From: Hyphomonadaceae bacterium
GTDB taxonomy: Bacteria > Pseudomonadota > Alphaproteobacteria > Caulobacterales > Aquidulcibacteraceae
DNA length: 64,000 nt
Direction: 5' to 3'
NCBI GenBank assembly: GCA_019753105.1
Contig: JAIELJ010000002.1
Location: 1 to 64,000 of the forward strand
Shown here: positions 54,913 to 62,819 of the stretch, one piece after another
How positions within the stretch are numbered: the first letter of the stretch is position 1
How the letters are laid out: each line of letters opens with the position of its first letter
Notes under the pieces: model-generated
What the model was told of the DNA's origin: nothing
Database searches by the model: none
What the model saw: the letters and a program-made list of their open reading frames with translations, nothing else
Position numbers and translations under genes: made by a program

Positions 54913-55149
54913 TCAGCCCGGTGGGCGCGGCTGCGGACGGGGCGGTTGACGCCGCGCCAAGTCGCGCGCGTCGCGGATGGTCTGCTCGGCCTCAAGAATG
55001 CAGGCCTGCATGTCCGCAGGCGGCGGCTGGCGGGCTTCACACTCAGCGCGCGCTGCGTCGCGTGCGCTGATCACGGTTTCGCCGGATGACGCGCAGCCAG
55101 CCGAAAACAGCACGGCGACCGCCGCAAACCCGAATGCAAATGTGCGCAT
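54913..55149 (-). CDS. Small lipoprotein, unknown
   Basis: 78 aa from the ATG at 55149. A lipobox signal (MRTFAFGFAAVAVLFSAGC) is followed by a short charged domain with three further cysteines (CEARQ, ACILE) and a Pro/Arg tail (RRQPPRPQPRPPG). I recognise no family. It lies between the FabH-like and YgfZ genes on the same strand. Confidence 0.7.
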   Translation of the reverse strand: MRTFAFGFAAVAVLFSAGCASSGETVISARDAARAECEARQPPPADMQACILEAEQTIRDARDLARRQPPRPQPRPPG

Positions 55150-55183
55150 CAAAGCCCCCAAATTTGATCCCGTACCCGCAGTG

Positions 55184-55984
55184 TCACGCATCAGCAGGCG
55201 GCAAGGCAAGCCATTCCGGTGCGTCCAAGCGCACCAAGCGCCCATCGGCCATCAATGGCTCGCGCGCGGCGAGAGCGCGGTCGAGACGCAAGAAGGCGAT
55301 GGCGTGGCCGTCAGCGCCGCTGCGCACATCACCAAGGTCTGCATCACCCGCACTGATTGTAGTACCAAACGCAGGTGCGGCGCCCTCGAAGGCGATGCGG
55401 CAGAGCTTTTTGCGCGTTGTGGCGCGGCGCTTCATGCGCGAGACGTTCTCTTGGCCGACGAAGCAACCCTTCTTGAAGTCGACGCCATTCAGTTCATCCA
55501 ACAGCGCTTCCAGACCGAAGACCTCATCTGGTTTCGTATCGCGCGCGAGGTTTGGAACGCCGAGCGCTAAACGGTGCGTGTTGTATTCTTCGTCAGCGTT
55601 TCCGGCGGTGTCATTCGATAGCGCGCGCCAGCCCAATTCATTCAGGCGCGGGTCGCGCAGCGCGCGGTCGAATGTCTCCGTCGACCAAAGAACTCCCCGC
55701 TGATCGCGCGTGATGCTCACATTAGCGCGGAGCTTGTACATGGTCAGTCGGCGCTCAATATCGTCGGTGCGCGACGGATCGAGTTCCAGCAGCAAGCCGT
55801 CGTCATCATCCCAGATCAGCATGTCCGCCAGAACTTTGCCTTGCGGCGTCAGCAGGGCGCCATAACGCAGCCCGGCTTGATCGAGCGTGTCGAGGCTCTG
55901 GGTCAGCAGATTGTTCAGAAAGCCCCGCGCCTCGGGGCCAGCGACGCGGATGAGCGCGCGGGTCAAGCGGGCGGGGGTGGTCAT
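55184..55984 (-). CDS. ygfZ: YgfZ-type folate-binding Fe-S maintenance protein
   Basis: 266 aa from the ATG at 55984. YgfZ belongs to the GcvT superfamily and helps assemble or repair [4Fe-4S] enzymes. The hallmark is KGCFVGQENVSRMKRRAT (family KGCxxGQE motif with the key Cys), plus GPEARGFLNNLLTQSLDTL at the N-terminus. It is not the glycine-cleavage T protein (gcvT is at 177-1340). Divergent from the glycosyltransferase gene. Confidence 0.92.
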   Translation of the reverse strand: MTTPARLTRALIRVAGPEARGFLNNLLTQSLDTLDQAGLRYGALLTPQGKVLADMLIWDDDDGLLLELDPSRTDDIERRLTMYKLRANVSITRDQRGVLWSTETFDRALRDPRLNELGWRALSNDTAGNADEEYNTHRLALGVPNLARDTKPDEVFGLEALLDELNGVDFKKGCFVGQENVSRMKRRATTRKKLCRIAFEGAAPAFGTTISAGDADLGDVRSGADGHAIAFLRLDRALAAREPLMADGRLVRLDAPEWLALPPADA

Positions 55985-56077
55985 CGCCCCCATCTGGGCC
56001 GCGCCGCGCTTTGCCGCAAGTCTTCCACTGGCCTGTTGACTTGGCATTTACCCGGGCGCCGCCTAACCCACCGGCAG

Positions 56078-57007
56078 ATGGCCCACGTCCTGCTCCTAGC
56101 CCCCGCCGATCTCGGCGAGACCGTGCTCGCCACCGGTGCGCTGGCGCATGTGTTGGCTGAGGCGGACGAGCTTACGGTGTTGGCAGAGCCCGCTGCGAAT
56201 GCGCTGTTCCGCTCCGCGCCGGCGGCGCGTGTGGCAATGCCGGAGCGCGGCGGGCCTGGCTGGTCTCTGGCTGCGCTGATTGCGGGCAAACGCTTCGATA
56301 CCGTGATTGATGCGCGCGGCGATCTCACCGGCAAGCTCGCGCCAGGCGCGCGCAAGCTGCGGCTTGAGCCTGCGCCAGTGTTGCGCCATCGCGTTGAAGA
56401 TTGGAGCGCCGCACTCGGCGCCGAACGGCCGCTGGCGCCGGTGCTGTGGGTGGACGACCAGGCGCGCAGCGAAGCAGCGTTGGTGAGTGGCGGCGCGACG
56501 CAGCTTCTAGTCATCGCGCCGGGTGGTTCACGTGCAGGAAAACGCTGGCCGCAGGAGCGCTTCGCCGCCGTCGCGCGGCGGCTGGCAACCGGGCCAATGA
56601 ATGGCGCCGTCGTGCTCGTACTCGGCGCCGGCGAGCGCGACGCGGAGCTCTCGCGCGATATCGTTTCAAGTCTGGACGCGGACGGCGTGGAGGCGCGCAA
56701 TGCCGGTGCGCTCGATTTGCTCGCCGCTGCCGCGCTCACGGAACGCGCGACGCTGGTGATCGGCAATGACAACGCGCTGACCCATATCGCCGCTGCCAAA
56801 GGCGCGCCGGTGCTGACAATGTTCGGCCCCACCGACGAGCGCGTGCGTGCGCCGTACGGGCCGCGCGCGCGAACTTTGCGTGGTCGCGCGCTGGAAGAGC
56901 TTGCAGCGGCGGGCGCGCTGGACGATGGAAGCGCAATGGACGACGTGAGCATCGACGCGGTGGAAGCTGCCGCTCTCGATTTGCTGCACGCTGGAGGCCT
57001 CAGATGA
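56078..57007 (+). CDS. Family 9 glycosyltransferase (heptosyltransferase-like)
   Basis: 309 aa from ATG 56078. The typical donor-binding sequence [32 protein letters not shown] and [20 protein letters not shown] match ADP-heptose:LPS transferases (GT9). Short for a full WaaC/WaaF (about 320-350). It may add heptose or another sugar to lipopolysaccharide core. Its stop overlaps the pyrC ATG, so they form one operon. Confidence 0.9.
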   Translation: MAHVLLLAPADLGETVLATGALAHVLAEADELTVLAEPAANALFRSAPAARVAMPERGGPGWSLAALIAGKRFDTVIDARGDLTGKLAPGARKLRLEPAPVLRHRVEDWSAALGAERPLAPVLWVDDQARSEAALVSGGATQLLVIAPGGSRAGKRWPQERFAAVARRLATGPMNGAVVLVLGAGERDAELSRDIVSSLDADGVEARNAGALDLLAAAALTERATLVIGNDNALTHIAAAKGAPVLTMFGPTDERVRAPYGPRARTLRGRALEELAAAGALDDGSAMDDVSIDAVEAAALDLLHAGGLR

Positions 57008-58038
57008 GTACGTTCGTGATGCGCCGGCCCGATGATTGGCACGTCCATTTGAGAGACGGCGCCATGCTGGCGAGCGTGGTCAATTTCACGGCGCGCCAAT
57101 TTGCGCGCGCCATCGTCATGCCGAACCTCGCGCCGCCGGTCACAAGCGTCGCGGCGGCCGAAGCCTATAGATCGCGCATCGAAGCTGCACTTCAGCCCGG
57201 GCTTTCGTTCACGCCGCTGATGACCTGCTATCTGACCGACGGCATCGATCCCGGAGAGATCGAGCGCGGCTTCGCCGCTGGCGTTTTCACCGCGTGCAAG
57301 CTCTATCCCGCGCACGCGACGACCAATTCCAGCCATGGCGTCACCGACATCAAGAATATCCGCGGAGCCTTGGAGACGATGCAGCGCATCGGCATGCCTT
57401 TGCTGCTGCACGGCGAGGTGACGGACAAACACGTCGATATCTTCGATCGCGAAGCCGTGTTCATCGATCGCATCTTGTCGAAGCTGGTCAGCGACTTTCC
57501 GGCGCTCAAAATCGTGCTCGAACACATCACGACGGAAGAGGCGGCGAATTTTGTCGCCGATGGGCCCGCGACGCTCGCCGCCACGATCACCGCGCATCAT
57601 CTCGATTATAATCGCAACGCCATGTTTGAGGGCGGCATCCGCCCGCATTTTTATTGCCTCCCTGTCGCCAAGCGCGAGCATCACCGTTTGGCGCTGCGCA
57701 AAGCCGCAACCTCAGGCTCCGCCAAATTCTTCCTCGGCACAGACTCAGCGCCGCACGCTATCAGCGCCAAGGAAACAGCATGCGGCTGCGCCGGTGTTTT
57801 CAGCGCACCCCACGCGCTCGAAAGCTACGCGATGGTGTTCGACGAAGAAAACGCGATGGATCGCTTCGAGGCGTTCGCATCGGAGAACGGGCCGCGCTTT
57901 TACGGGCTCCCGCTGAATGAAGAGCGCATCACCCTTGAACGGGTTTCACAGGCCGTGCCCGAACGCATCAGCGCTGCCGGGACCGAGATCGTGCCATTCC
58001 ATGCCGGCGCCACGCTCAGCTGGCGGCTCGCAGAATAG
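57004..58038 (+). CDS. pyrC: Dihydroorotase
   Basis: 344 aa. It closes carbamoyl-aspartate to dihydroorotate in pyrimidine synthesis. The HxH metal motif is in [10 protein letters not shown], the carboxylated Lys in [17 protein letters not shown], and further metal His in LLLHGEV and LEHITTEEA, with Asp in LGTDSAPH. This is the compact E. coli-type (class II) enzyme. It overlaps the GT9 gene by four bases (ATGA). Confidence 0.96.
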   Translation: MSTFVMRRPDDWHVHLRDGAMLASVVNFTARQFARAIVMPNLAPPVTSVAAAEAYRSRIEAALQPGLSFTPLMTCYLTDGIDPGEIERGFAAGVFTACKLYPAHATTNSSHGVTDIKNIRGALETMQRIGMPLLLHGEVTDKHVDIFDREAVFIDRILSKLVSDFPALKIVLEHITTEEAANFVADGPATLAATITAHHLDYNRNAMFEGGIRPHFYCLPVAKREHHRLALRKAATSGSAKFFLGTDSAPHAISAKETACGCAGVFSAPHALESYAMVFDEENAMDRFEAFASENGPRFYGLPLNEERITLERVSQAVPERISAAGTEIVPFHAGATLSWRLAE

Positions 58039-58058
58039 AAGGCGCGAGCGTTATTCGT

Positions 58059-58580
58059 TCACCCCATACCCGTGCGGTAGAGGTTCGCATCCGCTTCCGT
58101 GAAGCAGCAAAAAACCAGCCGCTTAATGCTCGGCGCTTCCGCGAGCGCTTCCTCGCATGCGGCGATCGCAATGGCGCACGCAAAGCCGCGCGGCCAGCCG
58201 TAGACGCCGGTGCCCAAGCACGGAAACGCCAGCGTCTCGAAATTGCGCGTCGCCGCCAACTTGATTGCTGACATGTAGCAGCGCGCAAGGCCGTTCACCT
58301 TCTCGCCCTCCGGCCCCGGCTCAATCCAGATTGGCGCTGCGACATGGATGATGAAGCGCGCAGGCGCGTCGAAACCCGGCGTGATCACGGCTTCGCCGAC
58401 CTCGATCGGGGGCATGCTTGATGTGTGTTCTGTGAGTTTGGGACCCGCCGCCGCGCGTAGCGCGCCGTCGACGCCCGTTCCCGGCGCCAGCCGCGTATTG
58501 GCGGCGTTCACGACGGCGTCGAGCGCGAGTGTTTCTATGCGGCTGACGAGAATTTCAAACGGCGCGGCCATGCTTGTCAT
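58059..58580 (-). CDS. Macro-domain protein
   Basis: 173 aa from ATG 58580; a TTG at 58589 with GGAGA upstream is also possible. Macro fold with VNAANTRLAPGTGVDGALR (ADP-ribose binding loop 1) and FPCLGTGVYGWPRG (loop 2). It probably hydrolyses O-acetyl-ADP-ribose or removes ADP-ribose. It converges on pyrC with a 20-base gap. Confidence 0.9.
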   Translation of the reverse strand: MTSMAAPFEILVSRIETLALDAVVNAANTRLAPGTGVDGALRAAAGPKLTEHTSSMPPIEVGEAVITPGFDAPARFIIHVAAPIWIEPGPEGEKVNGLARCYMSAIKLAATRNFETLAFPCLGTGVYGWPRGFACAIAIAACEEALAEAPSIKRLVFCCFTEADANLYRTGMG

Positions 58581-58689
58581 GTACGCCAATTCATCTCCGA
58601 AGTCGCGACGGATCGGCGCGTTGCGCGCGTTCTAATGAACATCCTGTCACGGCGCGCCCCAAGCCGCTCCCCCACATGCGCGCCGTCTC

Positions 58690-58728
58690 GAAGCGGCCCG
58701 GTTTTTCTGCGCCGGGCCGCTTCCTTTT
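58690..58728 (+). terminator. Strong intrinsic terminator-like hairpin with no obvious upstream gene
   Basis: GAAGCGGCCCGG (58690-58701) and CCGGGCCGCTTC (58712-58723) form a perfect 12-bp stem, followed by CTTTT. The 100 bases before it on this strand hold no gene (the macro-domain gene reads the other way), so it may end a small RNA or be an attenuator. TATAAT at 58742-58747 follows, seven bases before the next ATG. Confidence 0.6.
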
Positions 58729-58753
58729 ATGGGGCGGCGGCTATAATCGCGCG

Positions 58754-59227
58754 ATGCAAACCCGCGCCGATCTTATGCAAACCGGAGAAAAGCGAAGTCT
58801 CACCGATGGCGAGATCGCGCTGGGGCGTAGCGTTTTCGGCGACGAGATTGATTGGCCGGCTGTGCGCGTTTTTCAGACCCGCCCGCTCGGTTTCGGCGCC
58901 ATGGTGCCGCTTGGGCGCACGATCGTGTTTTCGAAATGGCGCGCCGCGCGCGACTTCGCGTCCGCTTCGCTCGATGAACAGGGCTGGTTCGTCCATGAAC
59001 TGATGCACGTTTGGCAGGCCAAGCGCGGCATCGTGTTGGCGGGCGCCAAGCTCGGCGCGCTGGGCAAGGGCGCGTACGTCTACAAAGCGCGTAACGTGAA
59101 GCTCGGGCGCTACAATATCGAGCGGCAAGCGGAGATCGCTCGGCATCTCTTTCTCGCGCGCGCCGGTTTTGCGGAGCGCGGCATGCCGGACAAGGGCTGG
59201 CTTGAAAAGATCTGGGCCACGCGCTGA
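58754..59227 (+). CDS. HExxH-type protein of the 'vgr-related' group
   Basis: 157 aa from ATG 58754 (58775 also possible). The motif VHELMHVWQAKRGI (HELMH) is a metal-peptidase-like site as seen in DUF4157 and 'Vgr-related' proteins; LTDGEIALGRSVFGDEIDW and YNIERQAEIARHLF are typical flanks. No signal peptide. A TATAAT -10 box lies so near the ATG that the mRNA may be leaderless. Function unknown. Confidence 0.8.
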   Translation: MQTRADLMQTGEKRSLTDGEIALGRSVFGDEIDWPAVRVFQTRPLGFGAMVPLGRTIVFSKWRAARDFASASLDEQGWFVHELMHVWQAKRGIVLAGAKLGALGKGAYVYKARNVKLGRYNIERQAEIARHLFLARAGFAERGMPDKGWLEKIWATR

Positions 59228-59229
59228 GC

Positions 59230-59454
59230 TTACTCAGCCTTCAGCGTAAACTCGCCCTTGCGCGCACGCTCGGGCAATGTCGCGCAGAAATCTGCGACAG
59301 CCTCGGCGCCGTAGCGGTCCACCATATCCGTCAGCGCCGCGTAAATCGCGACCGAAGCGACGATCTCGGGTTCGGCGCCTTCCGTTAAAGCCTGATCCCA
59401 CGCATCGAGGATCAGCTGCAGCGCGCGGCCTTTTTTGTCGGAATCGTCTGTCAT
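59230..59454 (-). CDS. Small helical conserved-looking protein
   Basis: 74 aa, soluble, mostly helical (ALQLILDAWDQALTEGAEPE; AVADFCATLPERARKGEF). No known domain that I can name. It ends two bases after the stop of the convergent HExxH gene and follows the TIGR02301-type gene by four bases, so those two share an operon. Confidence 0.75.
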   Translation of the reverse strand: MTDDSDKKGRALQLILDAWDQALTEGAEPEIVASVAIYAALTDMVDRYGAEAVADFCATLPERARKGEFTLKAE

Positions 59455-59458
59455 CCGC

Positions 59459-59857
59459 TTAGTTCGCGTTGCGCGCCGAGAGGCCCTGGGAAATCCGCAG
59501 GCCGCGTGCGCGCAGTTCGGCTTCCATCTGCCGTGTGGTCGTGTCGCAGGTCGGGAAGCGTGCTTCCTCGTTGCGATAGCCGCGATTGAAGCCTTCGACG
59601 AGTTGCGCGTTATAGCGGGGCTCGCGCTCGATGATGCCGCGCATGTAGTCGCGCCAGCGCTGATCGTCGCGCCCGTCGCAGAGGATGCGCAGATAGTGCG
59701 AGCCGCCGAGGATCTCGGAGAGCTCGACTAGCTGCGCTTGATACCATTCCTCGCCGCGCGGATGTTCCGGGCGCGCCGGGGGCTGTTGCTGAGCGAAGGC
59801 CGGGGCGGCAGCCATCACGGCCAGCGCGGCGGCGCAAAGGGCGGTGCGAATCTTCAT
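59459..59857 (-). CDS. Exported TIGR02301-family protein
   Basis: 132 aa from ATG 59857. Signal peptide (IRTALCAAALAVMAAAPAFAQ), then the TIGR02301 pattern: LVELSEILGGSHYLRILCDG, RWRDYMRGIIEREP, FNRGYRNEEARFPTC. Two conserved cysteines may form a disulfide. Periplasmic, function unknown. Confidence 0.85.
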   Translation of the reverse strand: MKIRTALCAAALAVMAAAPAFAQQQPPARPEHPRGEEWYQAQLVELSEILGGSHYLRILCDGRDDQRWRDYMRGIIEREPRYNAQLVEGFNRGYRNEEARFPTCDTTTRQMEAELRARGLRISQGLSARNAN

Positions 59858-59903
59858 CCGCGCCGAGTATCGCCGAAACGGGGCGGCAGTATGGAGCACG
59901 TTT

Positions 59904-61388
59904 TCAGCCTGCGTTCACACCCGGAACCCGGGCAGCCCAAGGCTGTGCTTCCTCCAATTCGTAAGCCAATTCAAGCAGCTGGCGCTCCTCGCCCACCGGC
60001 GCGGAGAAGTGGATGCCGATCGGCAGCCCACTCTGCGACCAGGCCAGCGGGACGCTCATGGCCGGGGCGCCGGCGACGTTCTGCAGCGGCGTGTAGCCGA
60101 CATAATCCGAAAGCGTCTCGAACACGGCCATGCCCTTGGTCCCGTCGATGACGCCAAGCTCGACTGGTGGCTTGGCAAGGACGGGCGTCAGGTAGATGTC
60201 CGCGTCTGCGAACATGCCCGCATACTGAGCCTGCACTGTCTGCAGGCGGCCGATGGCGGCCACGAGTTCTGCTTGGCCTTGCGCTTGCGCGTGCGCCGCA
60301 AGCTCTAGCGTCAGCGGCTCAAGCAGGTCAGAGAGGTTTGCGCCAGCCGGCGCCATGCTGCGCACGAGGTTCGCGACTTCCAACGCTCCATTGGCCCAGA
60401 GCAGAATAAAGTCGGCGCTGAATTGAGCGCCATCGATGGGCGCGCGGCGCTCGATGACGGTGTGGCCGAGCGAGCGGCAAAGCTCGGCGGCGGATTCGAT
60501 TGCAGCGCGGACCTCCGCGTCCGGCTCGTTGCCGAGCGCGTTCGGGATATCCATGATGATGCGGCGGCGTTCAGTGCTCGCGCCTGTCACCGCGCCAACG
60601 GCAGGCAGGGTCGCGGTTGCGCCTGTCTGCTCCGTCGCTGCCAGCCACGCGGCGGTATCGCGCACGCTTCTGCTGACGCAGCCATTGACGGAAATATCGA
60701 CGCCCGGATCGGGCCGTCCTGCCAATACGCTGCGCCCGCGCGAGGGCTTCAAGCCCAGGAGGCCGTTGCATGACGCAGGAATGCGGATCGAACCGCCGCC
60801 ATCGCTCGCATGCGCGATCGGGACGACGCGCGCGGCGACCGCGACCGCGGCGCCGCCGGAGGAGCCGCCGCTTGAAAGCGCAATATTCCACGGATTGCGC
60901 GTTGCGCCGCCGAGCAGCGTTTCGGTCGTCGCGGTGAGACCGAACTCCGGCGTCGTCGATTTGCCGAATGGCACGAGGCCTGCGGCGAGCAGTGCGTCCA
61001 TGTACGGGGATTGCTGTTGCGAGACATTGTTGGCGAAGGCGCGGCTGCCGTAACGCGTCGGCTGACCCGTCATGTCCATGAGATCTTTGATCAAGGTTGG
61101 CACGCCGGCGAATGGCCCGGTCAGCGGCCCGCCGACGCGGGCGCGGCCGTAGTCGGAGAGCGGCGCCGCCACGAAGTTTAGTTCGCCATTCACTCGTTCG
61201 CTACGCGCGATCGCGGCTTCCAGCGCTTCGGGGGCGGTGATCTCGCCGCTCGCGATCCGCGCGGCGACGCCGGTCGCGTCGAGGTCGCCCAGTGCGTCGG
61301 AGGGTGTTTCGCCGTTACAGCCGGCAGCCAACGCGCCCATTGCTACTGCGCCGCCAAGCACGGCCCGGCGTGAAACTTCGATCGTCAT
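59904..61388 (-). CDS. Amidase-signature family hydrolase, exported lipoprotein
   Basis: 494 aa from ATG 61388 (GGGGGG ribosome site). The N-terminus SRRAVLGGAVAMGALAAGC has a twin-arginine-like motif and a lipobox Cys. The amidase signature is intact: catalytic Lys in TLIKDLMDMTG, Ser in SSGGSSGGAAVA, Ser in SDGGGSIRIPASCNG. Probably hydrolyses small amides or peptidoglycan-derived compounds outside the cytoplasm. A longer frame to 61649 is not supported. Confidence 0.93.
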   Translation of the reverse strand: MTIEVSRRAVLGGAVAMGALAAGCNGETPSDALGDLDATGVAARIASGEITAPEALEAAIARSERVNGELNFVAAPLSDYGRARVGGPLTGPFAGVPTLIKDLMDMTGQPTRYGSRAFANNVSQQQSPYMDALLAAGLVPFGKSTTPEFGLTATTETLLGGATRNPWNIALSSGGSSGGAAVAVAARVVPIAHASDGGGSIRIPASCNGLLGLKPSRGRSVLAGRPDPGVDISVNGCVSRSVRDTAAWLAATEQTGATATLPAVGAVTGASTERRRIIMDIPNALGNEPDAEVRAAIESAAELCRSLGHTVIERRAPIDGAQFSADFILLWANGALEVANLVRSMAPAGANLSDLLEPLTLELAAHAQAQGQAELVAAIGRLQTVQAQYAGMFADADIYLTPVLAKPPVELGVIDGTKGMAVFETLSDYVGYTPLQNVAGAPAMSVPLAWSQSGLPIGIHFSAPVGEERQLLELAYELEEAQPWAARVPGVNAG

Positions 61389-61478
61389 GCATTCCCCCCG
61401 TATTTGTTGACAGCGTCGCGCGGGCGCGCGTGCTGGGCAAGGGGTTGCCTTCAGGTCAATGGCGCGCGAGAGGGCCCC

Positions 61479-62207
61479 ATGACCCGTATGCGCGCCGATT
61501 TGCTGCTTGTGGCTCGCGGCCTCGCCGAGAGCCGCGCCAAGGCCCGCGCCGCGATCGAGGCGGGCGGCGTCACGGCGAATGGCGCGCTTGTGGAAAAAGC
61601 TTCGGACCTCGTGGAGGAGGGCGCTGAACTTACCATCGCTGCGCCGCATCCTTGGGTTTCACGCGCCGGTGTAAAACTCGCGGCGGCCCTCGACACGTTC
61701 GGCGTCGATCCAGCTGGGCGGGTGTGCCTTGATGTGGGCGCATCCACTGGCGGCTTTACCCAAGTGCTGCTCTCGCGCGGCGCGGCCCAAATCTACGCCG
61801 TCGATGTCGGCACGGCTCAGCTGCACGCATCCCTGCGCGACGATCCGCGCGTCGCCAATCTTGAACGCACCGATGCACGAGCGCTGACGCGAGAGGAGAT
61901 CACCGAGCCGCCATCACTCATCGTCTGCGATGCGAGCTTCATTGGCGCCATCAAGGTGCTGCTGGCGCCGATGAAACTTGGCGCGGCAAGCGCCGATCTG
62001 ATCGCGCTGATCAAGCCGCAATTCGAAGCCGGACCGAAAGCAGGCGGCAAGACGGGCGTGCTCGATGAAGAGACCGCGCGCGCCGCCGCAGCGCAAACGA
62101 TCGCTGCGCTCGAAGGCGTTGAAGGTTTTCGCAAAGTCGCGGTCGCGGATTCGCCGATCAGAGGCGGAGACGGAAACTTGGAGCTTCTGCTCCACATGCG
62201 CCGCTAA
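61479..62207 (+). CDS. tlyA: TlyA family rRNA 2'-O-methyltransferase
   Basis: 242 aa from ATG 61479 (GAGAGGG ribosome site). An N-terminal S4 RNA-binding domain (MRADLLLVARGLAESRAKAR, about 1-60) is followed by an FtsJ-like methylase (VCLDVGASTGGFTQVLLSRG, IVCDASFIGA, ALIKPQFEAG). In mycobacteria TlyA methylates 16S and 23S rRNA; in many proteobacteria the homologue is called haemolysin A. The shorter proteobacterial form usually modifies 23S rRNA. Confidence 0.9.
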   Translation: MTRMRADLLLVARGLAESRAKARAAIEAGGVTANGALVEKASDLVEEGAELTIAAPHPWVSRAGVKLAAALDTFGVDPAGRVCLDVGASTGGFTQVLLSRGAAQIYAVDVGTAQLHASLRDDPRVANLERTDARALTREEITEPPSLIVCDASFIGAIKVLLAPMKLGAASADLIALIKPQFEAGPKAGGKTGVLDEETARAAAAQTIAALEGVEGFRKVAVADSPIRGGDGNLELLLHMRR

Positions 62208-62237
62208 AAGAAACGCCCCGGTGTTTCCACCGGGGCG
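62206..62237. terminator. Bidirectional terminator between tlyA and the glycine-zipper gene
   Basis: CGCCCCGGTG-TTTC-CACCGGGGCG is a perfect 10-bp stem. On the minus strand it is followed by TTTCTTTT, giving a strong terminator for the gene at 62263-62766; on the plus strand it follows tlyA by six bases but lacks a T-run. Confidence 0.85.
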
Positions 62238-62262
62238 AAGTCACTGCGTACGTAGGGAGAAC

Positions 62263-62766
62263 TTAGTCGGCGGGATACCAGCGGCCATCGTCGCCACGGC
62301 AGAGTAGCGCTTCTTCGCTGTACTCGCGGCCACGGCGATCACGGGTGATGATCTCGCCCATGCGGCAGTCGCGGTCGTCGCGGGAGTAGCCGCTCTGGCG
62401 ATAGTCGCCGTTGTAATAATCATCGTTGTCCGGCTGGCCGTAATAGGGATCGTACGAACCCTGCGGGACGCGGTCGCATGCGGCCGTCGAGCGGCCAATG
62501 CCGGCGCCAGCTGCGGCGCCTACGACTGCGCCAAGGGCAGCGCCTTCGCCACGAACGCCGCGATCGGCGACTTCACGGCCAAGCAGCGCACCGGCCAAGC
62601 CGCCGATGATCGCGCCGCCGACAGTGCGGTTCTGGCGCGATTGTGCGCATTGACGTTGCAGTTCGACGTGCTCGTCATGGTAGGACGGATAAGATTGAGC
62701 GGACGCTGGCTGGACGAACGCCATCATGGCGAACGCGGAAGCGGCGAACAAAGCTTGACCTCGCAT
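62263..62766 (-). CDS. Glycine-zipper (2TM) outer-envelope protein
   Basis: 167 aa. A signal peptide (LFAASAFAMMAFVQPASAQ) is followed by a glycine zipper (VGGAIIGGLAGALLGREVAD, GAALGAVVGAAAGAGIG; about 49-92) and a Tyr/Asp/Arg-rich C-terminal tail with two cysteines (DCRMGEIITRDRRGREYSEE, LCRGDDGRWY). Similar envelope-stress or outer-membrane-associated proteins are common in alphaproteobacteria. Confidence 0.87.
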   Translation of the reverse strand: MRGQALFAASAFAMMAFVQPASAQSYPSYHDEHVELQRQCAQSRQNRTVGGAIIGGLAGALLGREVADRGVRGEGAALGAVVGAAAGAGIGRSTAACDRVPQGSYDPYYGQPDNDDYYNGDYRQSGYSRDDRDCRMGEIITRDRRGREYSEEALLCRGDDGRWYPAD

Positions 62767-62819
62767 AACGGGCTCCTGTTTGACGAGGCGGATATAGCCA
62801 GAGGCAAGCTGAACGGCGC

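Noticed and set aside
55981-57684. 567-aa minus-strand frame opposite the glycosyltransferase and pyrC
   Set aside because: Both plus-strand genes are secure; the shadow frame has low-complexity Ala/Ser content.
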